Numbered from the stretch's first letter, positions 18,235 to 30,580 are shown. The stretch is 64,000 nucleotides of DNA from Erythrobacteraceae bacterium CCH12-C2 (GCA_001556995.1 LSKF01000163.1:62001-126000); one strand, 5' to 3'. Notes: generated from the letters alone by a model not told the origin. A program made the numbers and translations.

Positions 18235-19274
18235 GCGCGCGTCACCAACTCCTTGACGCCGCCAAGGAACGTGTGCTGATCTTCGACGGCGCGTTCGGGA
18301 CGCAGATCCAGAACCGCAAGCTGACCGAGGCGGATTATGCAGGCGATCTCGGCCTCAACGCCGATCAGAAGGGCAATAACGACATTCTGGCGCTGACCCG
18401 CCCGGATGTGCTGAGCGACATCACCCGCGCCTATTTCGAGGCGGGATCGGATATTGTTTCGACCAACACCTTCTCGGCCAACCGCATTTCGCAGGCCGAT
18501 TACGCCGCCGAAGGTCTGGTGCGCGAGATCAATGTGGCAAGCGGCCGGCTGGCCCGCAAGCTGGCGGATGAATTCGAGGCCAAGGACGGCAAGCCCCGCT
18601 TTGTCGCGGGCGCGATCGGGCCGACGAACAAGACTTTGTCTCTCAGCCCCGACGTCGAAGACCCCGGCTTCCGCGAGATCGATTTCGACTATCTGGTCGA
18701 CGTCTACCTTGAACAGGCCGCAGCGCTGGTTGAAGGGGGCGTGGACTTCATCCTGATCGAGACCGTGTTCGACACCCTCAACGCCAAGGCCGGGATCATG
18801 GCGGTGAAGCAGCTGGAGCGCGAGCTGGGCCGCGAGGTGCCGGTGATGATCTCGATGACCCTCACTGACCTGTCGGGCCGCAACCTCTCGGGCCATACGG
18901 TCGAGGCCTTCTGGTACGCGGTGCGCCACGCCAAGCCCGTCACCATCGGCCTCAATTGCAGCTTCGGCGCGGAGCAATTGCGCCCGCATGTGAAGGTGCT
19001 CTCGCAGATCGCTGACACGCTGCTGATGATCTACCCCAACGCGGGCCTGCCCAACGAACTGGGCGAATATGACGAGCAGCCGGATACCACCGCCGGGCTG
19101 GTGAAGGACTGGGCCGATCACGGGCAGGTCAACATCCTCGGCGGGTGCTGCGGCTCTTCCCCTGCGCACATCGCGGCGATTGCCAAGGCAGTGGCGAAGA
19201 GCGCGCCGCGCAAGGTGCCGACGCCTGAGCCTGCGATGAAGCTGGCGGGGCTTGAGGCCTTCTTGGCGGCATAG
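18231..19274 (+). CDS. metH: Methionine synthase part 1: homocysteine S-methyltransferase domain
   Basis: N-terminal module of cobalamin-dependent methionine synthase as a separate 347-residue protein. It binds homocysteine through zinc. Family segments are FDGAFGTQIQ near residue 19, TNTFSANRISQADY, and the zinc cysteines in GLNCSFGAEQLRPHV and GGCCGSSPAHI. The start MSARHQ is set by the ATGA overlap with metF; a longer frame would run into metF. The remaining modules are encoded by the next gene, after a 108-bp gap holding a REPIN. A split MetH at this domain border is common in alphaproteobacteria, so it is not a broken gene. Confidence 0.93.
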   Translation: MSARHQLLDAAKERVLIFDGAFGTQIQNRKLTEADYAGDLGLNADQKGNNDILALTRPDVLSDITRAYFEAGSDIVSTNTFSANRISQADYAAEGLVREINVASGRLARKLADEFEAKDGKPRFVAGAIGPTNKTLSLSPDVEDPGFREIDFDYLVDVYLEQAAALVEGGVDFILIETVFDTLNAKAGIMAVKQLERELGREVPVMISMTLTDLSGRNLSGHTVEAFWYAVRHAKPVTIGLNCSFGAEQLRPHVKVLSQIADTLLMIYPNAGLPNELGEYDEQPDTTAGLVKDWADHGQVNILGGCCGSSPAHIAAIAKAVAKSAPRKVPTPEPAMKLAGLEAFLAA

Positions 19275-19283
19275 AAGATAACC

Positions 19284-19364
19284 CCGTTCGTGCTGAGCTT
19301 GTCGAAGCACTGTCCTTTTCTTCCGAAGAGAAGTGCGGCCCTTCGACAAGCTCAGGGCGAACGG
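19284..19364. repeat. REPIN-like double hairpin, family 1 (second copy)
   Basis: Two inverted 28-bp units (19284-19311 and 19337-19364) of the same family as 857-948, again one unit with TGC/GCA and one with CCC/GGG internal stems, joined by a 25-bp spacer. It sits between the two metH genes, where it would fold in the messenger and could set their relative expression. Confidence 0.82.
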
Positions 19365-19382
19365 AAGTGAGAACGTGAGACC

Positions 19383-21998
<2,616 letters not shown>

Positions 21999-22081
21999 TC
22001 GAAAATAACGCTCAATGAAGTAACTTTTCTGCGCTGCGATGCGAATTTCGTCAGTGCAATGTTACAGAATTGGGTTTTTTG

Positions 22082-22444
22082 ATGAATAATTTCGATCACA
22101 GTTATGGGGCGTGGTTCTCAATCGACGGATACAGGTTGACTGAGAAGAGCCCGCTTTCGCTGGTCACGATCCAGCTTGATGGCGCGGCTGAAGAGGCTGC
22201 CCTGCAGTTTATCGAGGCAGCAGAGCGCAGGATTATCGAGGAGTGGGCCTCGCGCGGCCACCTGCTGCTGGCGCTTGTCTCTCACGACCGGCGGGAGCTC
22301 AATCTGCTGATCGCGAGCGACGAGACCCTGGCGCAGTACAAGGCCGAGAACATTCCTTCGGTGGCGAGCGAGTTGGCGCATGTAACCGTTCGCGGAGTGG
22401 CCGCTTTGCCGTTGGTTAGACAGCGCAAGTTCGCCCAGCACTGA
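22082..22444 (+). CDS. Hypothetical protein
   Basis: A 120-residue protein without a recognised domain, starting MNNFDHSYGAWFSIDGYRL. It is soluble, mixed alpha/beta by composition, with no signal peptide and few cysteines. A TTG 12 bases upstream would add four residues. The upstream 80 bp are AT-richer than their surroundings and probably hold its promoter. It stands alone between metH and a serine hydrolase on the same strand. Coding is supported by length and composition but not by a family match. Confidence 0.55.
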   Translation: MNNFDHSYGAWFSIDGYRLTEKSPLSLVTIQLDGAAEEAALQFIEAAERRIIEEWASRGHLLLALVSHDRRELNLLIASDETLAQYKAENIPSVASELAHVTVRGVAALPLVRQRKFAQH

Positions 22445-22533
22445 GCCTCGCTGGGTGTGGCGGCGTCGAGACAAGCGCCAGGCCCGTGCGTTGCCGCTTG
22501 TGTCGAAGCACTGTTTGCGACAGCTTGCGCGGC

Positions 22534-23778
22534 ATGATGAGAATTTCCTGCCGCTTCCTTGCGCTGGTGCTGGCGTTGGTATCTTGTCCTGCCTTCGCCC
22601 AATCTGCGCCCGCCTCGGCACCTTACGTGGTCCCGGCCACCGTCGTGGTCGCCTTCGACCGCGAATCGATCACCCCGCTGATTGTCGAGGGGCTGGCGAA
22701 CAAGGAGACCGGGCGGCCCGTCGAGGCGAACGATCCGGTGCGGATTGCCTCGATATCCAAGCTCATCATGGCGCTTACCGCGCTCAGGCTGATGGACGAG
22801 GGCAAGTTCGATCTCGACCGCGATGTCTCGGACTATCTCGGGTGGCGGCTGCGCTCACCCTACCACCCGGACGCGCCGGTGACGCTGGCGCACCTGCTGA
22901 TGCACCGCGCCGGATTGTCGGACGCGGGCGGCTACTCCATACCGCTCGGCCAAAGCCTTGAAGCGAAGCTTGCCGACCCGGCCGCGTGGCGCGAGACCGC
23001 CCCCCCGGGCGAGGCAACGTTCGAATATGCCAACCTCGGCTCGCCCTTGGTCGCGACCGCTCTGGAGGCGGCCTCGGGCGAACGATACGACCGGCTGGTC
23101 GAACGGCTGGTGTTCAAGCCTCTGGGAGTGAAAGCCTGCCTCAACTGGATCGGCTGCGACGCAGATATGCAGGCGCGCGCGGTGACGCTGTATCGCCACA
23201 CCGGCGAGGTGGCCGCCGATGGCCCCGACCGGCTCCCTCCGGCTTGCACTATCCCCGTGGCCGAGGGCCAAGCGTGCGATCTCGATGCCTATGTGCCAGG
23301 CACCAATGCCTCGATCTTTTCGCCGCAGGGCGGGGTGCGGATCGGGATGCTTGACCTCGCCAAGATCGGGCAAGCGTTCGTTGATGACCGTGCATTCTTC
23401 TCGGATCGTGCAAAGCAAGCCTTCGACCGCGCGTGGAAGACGAGTTTCCATCCCGGTCAGGAATTTTTCTGCATCTATGGCCTGCATCTGCAGATCATCG
23501 ATTCGCCCCAAGGGCTGTGGGCCAATGCGGAGCAGCCCAAGCCGGCGACGTGCCGGGACGAGCTGTTCGGCGACGGCGTGGCAAGGGTGGGCCATTCGGG
23601 CGAAGCCTATGGCCTGCAGTCGGGCCTGTGGTTCGACCTCGGCTCGGGCCGGGGCTTCGCCTATTTCCTCACTCAGGCCCCTCCCCCGGCCGGCGGCGAG
23701 GACACCGGCGGGTTCACCCCGCGTGAAAAGGCGCTGATGCAGCGTGCACTGGTGCTGACGGCGGAGCGCCAACGCTAG
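22534..23778 (+). CDS. Serine hydrolase, beta-lactamase class C / D-aminopeptidase-like
   Basis: Exported penicillin-binding-protein-fold hydrolase, 414 residues. The signal peptide covers roughly residues 1-23 (MMRISCRFLALVLALVSCPAFA-Q). The catalytic SxxK is Ser73-Ile-Ser-Lys76, the YxN motif is Tyr165-Ala-Asn167 and HSG in the C-terminal part takes the KTG place. Family members include esterases, peptidases and AmpC-like enzymes; sequence alone does not separate them. An extra loop with several cysteines lies near residues 205-250. The start was chosen to begin at the signal peptide. The next gene follows by 4 bases. Confidence 0.82.
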   Translation: MMRISCRFLALVLALVSCPAFAQSAPASAPYVVPATVVVAFDRESITPLIVEGLANKETGRPVEANDPVRIASISKLIMALTALRLMDEGKFDLDRDVSDYLGWRLRSPYHPDAPVTLAHLLMHRAGLSDAGGYSIPLGQSLEAKLADPAAWRETAPPGEATFEYANLGSPLVATALEAASGERYDRLVERLVFKPLGVKACLNWIGCDADMQARAVTLYRHTGEVAADGPDRLPPACTIPVAEGQACDLDAYVPGTNASIFSPQGGVRIGMLDLAKIGQAFVDDRAFFSDRAKQAFDRAWKTSFHPGQEFFCIYGLHLQIIDSPQGLWANAEQPKPATCRDELFGDGVARVGHSGEAYGLQSGLWFDLGSGRGFAYFLTQAPPPAGGEDTGGFTPREKALMQRALVLTAERQR

Positions 23779-23782
23779 AGCC

Positions 23783-24730
23783 ATGACCGCCATCGCCAAT
23801 CACCCTTCCGGCAGCACCCTGCCGCCCGGTCGCATCGTCCTGGTTGGCGGGCTGGTGCTGCTCGCCGCCTACGCGCTGCTGTGGGTGCTGGTGCCTGCCG
23901 ATCCCGCGCTGCTGGCGCAATTGTGGTTCCTGCCCGGCGTCGGCGTCATCGGTGCGATCATTGCCAATACCTCGGGCACGGGCGGGGGCGTGGTGTTCGT
24001 GCCTGTGTTCAACGCTCTGCGCGAGCTTGGCGTGATGAGCCTCTCGCCGCTGGTAGTGGTCGGCGTATCGATGGGCATCCAGAGCTTCGGCATGTCCATG
24101 GGCTCCTTGCGCTGGACCGACCGCCTGCTGCATCAGCCGGTGCCCGGCCCGCTCGAAGCGCGCGTGCGGCCCCGCGATTTTGCCACAGTGGTGGGCGTGG
24201 TGCTGGCGCTGTCGCTCCCCGCGATGCTGGCGACCCAGCGGCTCACCGCCTTCGATCAGCAGGACGTGCTCTACGCTTACAAGGGGTTCTCGATCGCGCT
24301 CGGCACCGCGCTGATCGCGGCCACATGGACCTTCAACGCCGCCCGGCCCGAGCGCGACCGGCTGGCGCGGGTTGACCTCATCGTGCTGGCCCTGCTGGCG
24401 ATCCCCGGGGGGATGATCACCGCGCTGTTCTCGGTCGGGATGGGGGAGATCGTCGCGCTCTATCTCTTTATCCGCCACTATCCGGTGCTGCTGTGCACCG
24501 GGGCGGCCTGCGTGATCTCGGCGGTGAGCTGCCTGTCGGGGGTGGTGTGGCATATCGGGGCCGGGACGATCCAGTGGGAAGTGGTGCTGCTTGCCGGCCC
24601 GGCGGCGGCGCTGGGGGGCTTCCTTGCCCGGCCCATCGCGCTGTGGCTCGGGCCCAAGCGGCTCAAGACGCTCGATGGCGGGTGGATCGTTGTCTCGGCG
24701 CTCTATTTGCTGTGGCTGAACGCGAAATAG
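23783..24730 (+). CDS. TauE/SafE (TSUP) family membrane permease
   Basis: Inner-membrane protein of 315 residues with about 8-9 hydrophobic segments. The family-type glycine-rich motif IANTSGTGGGVVFVPVF lies near residue 60 in the first half, and a related IPGGMITALFSVGMGEI occurs in the second, reflecting the internal repeat. TSUP proteins export or import sulfite, sulfoacetate or other small anions. No sulfur gene is adjacent, so the substrate is open. It begins 4 bases after the serine hydrolase and may share its messenger. Confidence 0.8.
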   Translation: MTAIANHPSGSTLPPGRIVLVGGLVLLAAYALLWVLVPADPALLAQLWFLPGVGVIGAIIANTSGTGGGVVFVPVFNALRELGVMSLSPLVVVGVSMGIQSFGMSMGSLRWTDRLLHQPVPGPLEARVRPRDFATVVGVVLALSLPAMLATQRLTAFDQQDVLYAYKGFSIALGTALIAATWTFNAARPERDRLARVDLIVLALLAIPGGMITALFSVGMGEIVALYLFIRHYPVLLCTGAACVISAVSCLSGVVWHIGAGTIQWEVVLLAGPAAALGGFLARPIALWLGPKRLKTLDGGWIVVSALYLLWLNAK

Positions 24731-24805
24731 GCCTTTCGCCCGATTGACGCGGTGCAGCAATTCGCGCATCGGTCGACCGTCTTCCGCAGCAGAAGCGATT
24801 CTGTT

Positions 24806-25016
24806 GCGGGCAGGCGAGCGGGAGAGCCCGATGCCTCTGTGAAAGGGGGCAAAGGCGCCGAAGGAGCAACCGCCCCGGAAACTCTCAGGCCACCGGACCG
24901 CTCGGCTGCGTGACACTCTGGAAAGCGTCTCTGGCACGTTGTCAGGGGCCACCGAAGGGGAGGCTGGCCGCCCGCGCGGCCCGCCGAAGCTCTCAGGTCA
25001 CCCGACAGAGGGGGCA
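24806..25016 (+). ncRNA. Tandem glycine riboswitch
   Basis: Two consecutive glycine aptamers before the glycine-cleavage operon. The first (about 24813-24904) contains the core GCCGAAGGAGCAA and AACTCTCAGGCCACCGGACCG; the second (about 24912-25014) contains CACCGAAGGGGAGG and GAAGCTCTCAGGTCACCCGACAG. The linker is short, as usual. Glycine binding should switch on gcvT-gcvH-gcvPA-gcvPB. A separate expression platform is not obvious; GC-rich pairing over the start region is possible. Confidence 0.95.
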
Positions 25017-25075
25017 GTTTTGGAGCAGTGCCAAAGCGCGCTGCTGGACTGCCGTATTCTACCGGGGTGCCCTTT

Positions 25076-26215
25076 GTGACTGACCACGATACCGACGACA
25101 CCCTCGAAGAGATCGCGCTGGAGGCACTCCCGCTCGACGCCTGGCACCGCGCGCGCGGTGCGCGGATGGTGCCGTTTGCGGGCTATGAGATGCCGATCCA
25201 GTATGAGGGAATCGTTGCTGAGCACAATTGGACGCGGGAGAGCGCCGGGCTGTTCGATGTCAGCCACATGGGCCAGCTTGTGCTCTCGGGCCCCGATCTC
25301 GACGTGGCGGTTGAAGCGGTGCTGCCGATTGACCTTTCGACCTTGAAGCTGGGCCAGCAGCGCTATTCGCTGCTGCTGGACGAGGACGGCGGGGTGCTCG
25401 ATGACCTGATGGTCTCACGCTGGCCCGAGGCGCTGTATCTCGTGGTCAATGGCGCGACCAAGTGGGACGATATCGGCACGCTGCGCGAAGCGCTGCCGGA
25501 TGATATTACGCTCAATCACCTTGACGAGCACGCGCTGTTAGCGCTGCAAGGCCCCAAGGCGGCCGACGCGTTGGCTCGCCATGCAACCGGCGAATATCCG
25601 CTTTCCGCGCTGACCTTCATGAAATTCGGCCGCTTCCAGATCGCGGGTCATGATGTCACCATCGCGCGGGCGGGGTACACCGGCGAAGACGGGTTCGAAA
25701 TCTCGCTCCCCGCCGAGGCGGCCGCCGAGGTCGCCGACCTCCTGTGCGCCGAGCCCGAGGTGAAGCCCATCGGCCTTGGTGCGCGGGATTCGCTCCGGCT
25801 TGAGGCGGGGTTGCCGCTCTACGGCCATGACATGACGCCGGAAACCTCGCCGATCGAAGCGGGCCTCATCTTTGGCATCAACAAGCGCCGCCGCACCGAA
25901 GGCGGCTTCCCCGGCGCGGACCGCATCATCCGCGAAATCAACGAAGGCACGGCACGCAAGTGGGTCGGCCTCCGCCTCGAAGGCCGCCTGCCCGCACGCG
26001 AAGGCGCCGAGGTGTTCAGTGGCGCTGAGCACATCGGTACCGTCACCAGCGGCGGCTTCTCGCCCACGCTCGGCGCGCCGATCGCGATGGCCTATGTCGC
26101 CAGCGAACACGCCGCCATCGGCACCGCACTCGAAGTGGCAGTGCGCGGCAAGCGCCTCGCCGCCACCGTCGCACCCACACCTTTTGTCCCGCACCGCTAC
26201 TACAGAGGGAGCTGA
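25076..26215 (+). CDS. gcvT: Aminomethyltransferase, glycine cleavage T protein
   Basis: T protein releases ammonia and passes the methylene group of the H-protein intermediate to THF. About 379 residues with GARMVPFAGYEMPIQYEG, GLFDVSHMGQL, LQGPKAADAL, YTGEDGFEISLP and the C-terminal barrel (VGLRLEGRLPAREGAEV). Only GTG codons are available as early starts: 25028, 25067 and 25076 are all possible. The last is taken because the earlier two add non-family residues and approach the riboswitch. First gene of the gcv operon. Confidence 0.92.
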   Translation: MTDHDTDDTLEEIALEALPLDAWHRARGARMVPFAGYEMPIQYEGIVAEHNWTRESAGLFDVSHMGQLVLSGPDLDVAVEAVLPIDLSTLKLGQQRYSLLLDEDGGVLDDLMVSRWPEALYLVVNGATKWDDIGTLREALPDDITLNHLDEHALLALQGPKAADALARHATGEYPLSALTFMKFGRFQIAGHDVTIARAGYTGEDGFEISLPAEAAAEVADLLCAEPEVKPIGLGARDSLRLEAGLPLYGHDMTPETSPIEAGLIFGINKRRRTEGGFPGADRIIREINEGTARKWVGLRLEGRLPAREGAEVFSGAEHIGTVTSGGFSPTLGAPIAMAYVASEHAAIGTALEVAVRGKRLAATVAPTPFVPHRYYRGS

Positions 26216-26218
26216 CCC

Positions 26219-26590
26219 ATGCCGCGCTACTACACTGACGAACACGAATGGATCGACGTCGAGGATGACATCGCCACGGTCGGCATCACCGACTATGCCC
26301 AAGGCCAGCTTGGCGACATCGTGTTCGTCGAACTGCCCGAGGTCGGCGCGATGATCGAACAGGGCAAGGACGCTGCCGTGGTCGAAAGCGTCAAGGCCGC
26401 CTCTGACGTCTATGCCCCGATCACCGGCGAGATCACCGAAGTGAACCCGGCGCTGGAAGAAGACCCCGCGCTGGTCAATTCCAGCCCTGAGGATGACGGC
26501 TGGTTCTTCAAGATGACCATCGCCGCAGAAGCCGAGCTCGACGCGCTGATGGACGAAGACGCCTACAAGGCCTTCGTCGCCGAGCTGTGA
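26219..26590 (+). CDS. gcvH: Glycine cleavage H protein
   Basis: Lipoyl carrier of the glycine cleavage complex, 123 residues, full length. The lipoylated Lys59 lies in [16 protein letters not shown], and the [21 protein letters not shown] start is typical. It lies 3 bases after gcvT with AGAGGGAG as ribosome binding site. Confidence 0.97.
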   Translation: MPRYYTDEHEWIDVEDDIATVGITDYAQGQLGDIVFVELPEVGAMIEQGKDAAVVESVKAASDVYAPITGEITEVNPALEEDPALVNSSPEDDGWFFKMTIAAEAELDALMDEDAYKAFVAEL

Positions 26591-26634
26591 TCGCCGCCTG
26601 ACTCTTACAACCTAGCCACGGAAAACCTCTCCCC

Positions 26635-28008
26635 ATGCGCTATCTTCCTCTCACCGATACCGACCGGCAGGCCATGCTGGCGAAAATTGGCGTGGCCACG
26701 GTCGACGACCTGTTCGTTGACGTGCCCGAAGTCGCCCGGCTGGACGGCCCGATCCACGGGCTGCCGATGCACGCGAGCGAGATGGCGGTCGAACGCCACA
26801 TGAAGAAGCTGGCGGCGAAGAACCTGGTGGCTGGGGATGTGCCGTTCTTCCTTGGTGCGGGGGCCTATCGCCACCACGTGCCCGCCAGCGTCGACACCAT
26901 CATCCAGCGCGGCGAGTTCCTGACCGCCTATACGCCCTATCAGCCGGAAATCGCGCAGGGCACCTTGCAGATGCTGTTCGAGTTCCAGACGCAGGTCGCG
27001 CGGCTCTTTGGCTGCGCGGTGGCGAATGCCTCGCTCTATGATGGCTCGACCGCGTGCTGGGAAGCGGTTGCGATGGCGACGCGCGTGACCCGCCGCAAAC
27101 GCGCAGTGCTGTCGGGCGCACTGCACCCGCACTATGCTGAGGTCGTCAAGACCATGGCGCACTTCACCGGCGACACCATCGCCGATGCGCTGCCCGCGAT
27201 CACCGCCGAGCCGGATTTGACCGGCCTCACCGCCCGCATCGACGAGGATACCGCCTGCGTGGTGGTGCAATATCCCGATATCCTCGGCCGGGTCTATGAT
27301 CTCACCCCGGTCGCCGAAGCCGCTCATGCCAAGGGCGCGCTGCTGGTGGTGGTGAATACTGAACCGGTGGCCTTGGGGGCGATCAAGAGCCCCGGTGAGA
27401 TGGGCGCGGATATCGTGGTGGGCGAGGGGCAATCGCTCGGCGTCGGCCTGCAATTCGGTGGGCCTTACCTCGGCCTCTTCGCCGTGCGCGATCCCAAGCA
27501 TGTGCGCCAGATGCCGGGGCGGCTGTGCGGCGAGACCACCGATGCCGAGGGCAAGCGCGGCTTCGTGCTCACCCTCTCGACCCGCGAACAGCACATCCGC
27601 CGCGAGAAGGCGACGAGCAACATCTGCACCAATTCGGGCCTGTGCGCGCTGGCGTTCAGCGTCCACATGACGCTGCTGGGTGAGCGCGGCCTGCGCAAGT
27701 TGGCGGCAGAGAACCACCGTCTCGCTTGCCGTGCTGCTGACCGGCTGGCGCAGGTGCCGGGGGTCGAGGTGCTCAACCGCGCCTTCTTCAACGAGTTCAC
27801 CCTGATGCTCGGCGGCAAGCCCGCGCGCGAGATCGTGCGCGATCTGGCAGACCGCGGCGTGCTCGCCGGAGTGTCGCTCGGGCGGCTCTATCCGGGGGTC
27901 GCGGCGCTCGAACACGCGCTGCTGGTCGCCGTGACCGAGACCACCACCGAAGAGGATATCGAAGTGCTCGCCCGCGAGCTGGAAGCCAGCTTCAAGGAGA
28001 CCGTGTGA
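26635..28008 (+). CDS. gcvPA: Glycine dehydrogenase (decarboxylating) subunit 1
   Basis: N-terminal half of P protein as a separate 457-residue subunit, the split form found in many bacteria. Family segments are [56 protein letters not shown] and the C-terminal [14 protein letters not shown]. It decarboxylates glycine together with gcvPB, which carries the PLP lysine. Its stop overlaps the gcvPB start by one base (TGATG). Confidence 0.95.
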   Translation: MRYLPLTDTDRQAMLAKIGVATVDDLFVDVPEVARLDGPIHGLPMHASEMAVERHMKKLAAKNLVAGDVPFFLGAGAYRHHVPASVDTIIQRGEFLTAYTPYQPEIAQGTLQMLFEFQTQVARLFGCAVANASLYDGSTACWEAVAMATRVTRRKRAVLSGALHPHYAEVVKTMAHFTGDTIADALPAITAEPDLTGLTARIDEDTACVVVQYPDILGRVYDLTPVAEAAHAKGALLVVVNTEPVALGAIKSPGEMGADIVVGEGQSLGVGLQFGGPYLGLFAVRDPKHVRQMPGRLCGETTDAEGKRGFVLTLSTREQHIRREKATSNICTNSGLCALAFSVHMTLLGERGLRKLAAENHRLACRAADRLAQVPGVEVLNRAFFNEFTLMLGGKPAREIVRDLADRGVLAGVSLGRLYPGVAALEHALLVAVTETTTEEDIEVLARELEASFKETV

Positions 28009-29570
28009 TGAACGCCCCCAACGCCTCCGGCTGGAAGCCCGAAATGAGCCTCGCGGAAAGCGGCTTCCTGGGCGGCCCGACCACCACCACAGGCAACCGC
28101 GCGCTGATGCTGGAAGAGCCACTGCTGTTCGAGATCGGCCGTGCCGATGTGACCGGCGTCGATCTGCCCGCAGTGGACCCGAGCGCCCCGAACCGCCTCG
28201 GCGGCCTCGCCCGCTCGCAGCCCATCGGCCTTGTCGGCCTGACCGAGCCTGAGACGGTGCGCCACTACACCCGCCTCTCGCGCCAGAACTACGGCATTGA
28301 TCTTGGCTTCTTCCCGCTTGGCTCGTGCACCATGAAGCATAACCCGCGCCTCAACGAGAAGATGGCGCGGCTGCCGGGGTTCGCCGATATTCATCCGCTC
28401 CAGCCGGTCTCCACCATTCAGGGCGCGCTGGAGGTGATGAATGAGCTCGCGCATTGGCTGATCACCCTGACGGGTATGCACGGCGTTGCAATGAGCCCCA
28501 AGGCGGGCGCGCATGGCGAATTGTGCGGGATGCTCTGCATCCGCGCGGCATTGGAAGCGCGCGGCGATGCGCGTGAGGTGGTGCTGGTGCCCGAAAGCGC
28601 CCACGGCACCAACCCGGCGACCGCCGCTTTCGCCAATTACCGGGTCGAGAACATCCCCGCCACGCCCGAAGGCCGGGTCGATCTCGCCGCGCTCAAGGCT
28701 CGCTTGGGGCCGGATGTCGCTGCGGTGATGATCACCAACCCCAACACCTGCGGGCTGTTCGAGGGCGATTTGCGCGAAATCTCCGATGCGGTGCACGCGG
28801 CGGGGGGTTATGTCTATTGCGACGGGGCCAACTTCAATGCCATCGTCGGCAAGGTGCGCCCCGGCGATCTGGGCGTCGATGCGATGCACATCAACCTGCA
28901 CAAGACCTTCTCGACCCCGCATGGCGGCGGCGGTCCGGGCTCTGGCCCCGTGGTGCTGTCCGAAGCGCTCGCGCCGTTCGGCCCGATGCCCTTCACCGCC
29001 CGTACCGCGGACGGCGTGGTGCATCTGGTCGAAGAGGAAAGCGCCGCTGAATTCGGCCACACGCAGGCGTTCGGCCGCATGACCGCCTTCCACGGGCAGA
29101 TGGGCATGTTCACCCGCGCGCTGACCTATATCCTGAGCCACGGTGCGGACGGCCTGAAGCAAGTGGCCGAGGATGCGGTGCTCAACGCCAATTACATCCT
29201 GCGCAGCATGGAAGACATCCTCCACGCGCCGTTCGCCGCCAGCGGTCCGTGCATGCATGAGGCGCTGTTCGGCGACAAGGACTTCACCGAAGGCCTCACC
29301 ACGCTCGATGTCGCCAAGGGCCTGATCGACGAGGGCTATCACCCGATGACGGTCTATTTCCCGCTGGTGGTCCACGGCGCGATGCTGGTCGAGCCGACCG
29401 AGACCGAGAGCAAGGCGGCGATCGACCAGTTCATCACCGCCTTCCGCGCGGTGGTGGAACGGGCGCTGGCAGGCGACGAGGCGCTCAAGCAGGCGCCCTA
29501 CTATGCCCCGCGGCGCAGGCTCGATGAGACAGGCGCGGCGCGCAAGCCCAAGCTCGCTTACGAGGGGTAA
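28008..29570 (+). CDS. gcvPB: Glycine dehydrogenase (decarboxylating) subunit 2
   Basis: PLP-bearing half of split P protein, 520 residues. The Schiff-base lysine is Lys299 in INLHKTFSTPHGGGGPG; other family segments are GFFPLGSCTMKHNPR, SPKAGAHGELCGML and GTNPATAAF. A GTG directly before the ATG could also be used. Last gene of the riboswitch-controlled gcv operon; gcvL (lipoamide dehydrogenase) is not in the window. Confidence 0.95.
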   Translation: MNAPNASGWKPEMSLAESGFLGGPTTTTGNRALMLEEPLLFEIGRADVTGVDLPAVDPSAPNRLGGLARSQPIGLVGLTEPETVRHYTRLSRQNYGIDLGFFPLGSCTMKHNPRLNEKMARLPGFADIHPLQPVSTIQGALEVMNELAHWLITLTGMHGVAMSPKAGAHGELCGMLCIRAALEARGDAREVVLVPESAHGTNPATAAFANYRVENIPATPEGRVDLAALKARLGPDVAAVMITNPNTCGLFEGDLREISDAVHAAGGYVYCDGANFNAIVGKVRPGDLGVDAMHINLHKTFSTPHGGGGPGSGPVVLSEALAPFGPMPFTARTADGVVHLVEEESAAEFGHTQAFGRMTAFHGQMGMFTRALTYILSHGADGLKQVAEDAVLNANYILRSMEDILHAPFAASGPCMHEALFGDKDFTEGLTTLDVAKGLIDEGYHPMTVYFPLVVHGAMLVEPTETESKAAIDQFITAFRAVVERALAGDEALKQAPYYAPRRRLDETGAARKPKLAYEG

Positions 29571-29572
29571 GG

Positions 29573-30580
29573 GTGCGGGCGATCCGAGCCGGGTTGTTGG
29601 TAGCGGCGGGCTTCGCGCTCGCCGCCGCCGCGCCGCCGCCTGAACCTCCGCCATTGCCCGCAGCAATTGCTGCACGGATCACTGAAGGGCGGTTCGAGCC
29701 CGGTTCCTTCGAATATCTGCGCGGTTTCTTCCCCGAGGCTACCGAGGCCGAAAAGGCCGAGTACGCTTCAGTCCTCACCTGGCTGGATCGCTGCGAGCAA
29801 GAGGGCAAGTCGCGGCTTGACGCGGAATTAGCCGCGCTTGGCGTCTCGCTTCAGGCCGGCAGCATGATAGGTGCTGCTAATATCTGCCAGCAGGTCGTGC
29901 AGGGGGAGCAGTTCAAAGGCTTTGCCAGCTATGCCGAAGTGGCCGAGGCCGCGCGGGGGGCACGGCTGGTTTTCGATACCTTGGTGCAGTCCATCGACCG
30001 CGCGCGGCAGCGTACGCAGCCGCGCGATGCCGACCTCGCGGCAGACCTCCATCACCGCACGCTGGCCGAGCAATTGTTGCGCATGGCATTCAGATGGGGC
30101 TGGAGCGAGGTGGACGAACCGCGCGTCCCTAAGTTGACGGAGAAGGAACGCACTGTCTTCCTCGCCTTGCTCAACAGCGAGGTTCTGTGGGTCGATCACC
30201 GCAACACCGAATGGCTCAAAGAGATCGTCGCAAGACAAGGCTGGCCAAAGGTCTCCGAGGTTGGTGAGCGCGGTTCCGGTGGCGCGTGGCTGCTGACCCA
30301 GCACGCAGATCTCGATCCCGCCTTCCAGCTCAAGGCGCTGCGGCTGATGGAGCCGCTGGTGAGTTCGAAGGAGGTCAGCCCGCGCAGTTACGCCTATCTC
30401 TACGACCGGGTCATGCTGAAGCTGGCTGGCAAGCAGCGTTATGCGACGCAGTTCTGGTGCAAGGACGGGCGTATGCAGCCCCAGCCGCTCGAACAGCCCG
30501 ACCGGGTTGATGATCTGCGCGCCGACATGCAGCTGGAGCCGCTTGCGGAATACGCCAAGAACTTCAGGCCGGCGTGCTAG
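29573..30580 (+). CDS. DUF6624-type exported protein
   Basis: 335-residue protein with an N-terminal hydrophobic stretch of about 20 residues ending AAAA and a proline-rich linker, read as a signal peptide. The C-terminal half has the pattern GWPKVSEVGERGSGGAWLLTQHADLDPAFQ, YAYLYDRVMLKLAGKQRYATQF and a late PLEQPDRVDDLR, which I associate with DUF6624; its function is not established. It starts 3 bases after gcvPB, so it may be read through from the gcv operon. Its 3' end overlaps the convergent flippase gene by 17 bases. Confidence 0.7.
   Translation: MRAIRAGLLVAAGFALAAAAPPPEPPPLPAAIAARITEGRFEPGSFEYLRGFFPEATEAEKAEYASVLTWLDRCEQEGKSRLDAELAALGVSLQAGSMIGAANICQQVVQGEQFKGFASYAEVAEAARGARLVFDTLVQSIDRARQRTQPRDADLAADLHHRTLAEQLLRMAFRWGWSEVDEPRVPKLTEKERTVFLALLNSEVLWVDHRNTEWLKEIVARQGWPKVSEVGERGSGGAWLLTQHADLDPAFQLKALRLMEPLVSSKEVSPRSYAYLYDRVMLKLAGKQRYATQFWCKDGRMQPQPLEQPDRVDDLRADMQLEPLAEYAKNFRPAC

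Noticed and set aside
19275..19382. metH as a gene broken by a mobile element
   Set aside because: The break falls exactly at the border of the homocysteine domain, both parts have their own starts, and split metH is usual in alphaproteobacteria.
24731..25027. Short open frames over the region before gcvT
   Set aside because: They lie over the tandem glycine riboswitch and have no coding features.
26605..29675. Two long minus-strand frames (505 and 595 codons) opposite gcvPA and gcvPB
   Set aside because: The plus strand encodes split glycine dehydrogenase with its PLP lysine; the antisense frames are compositional artefacts.
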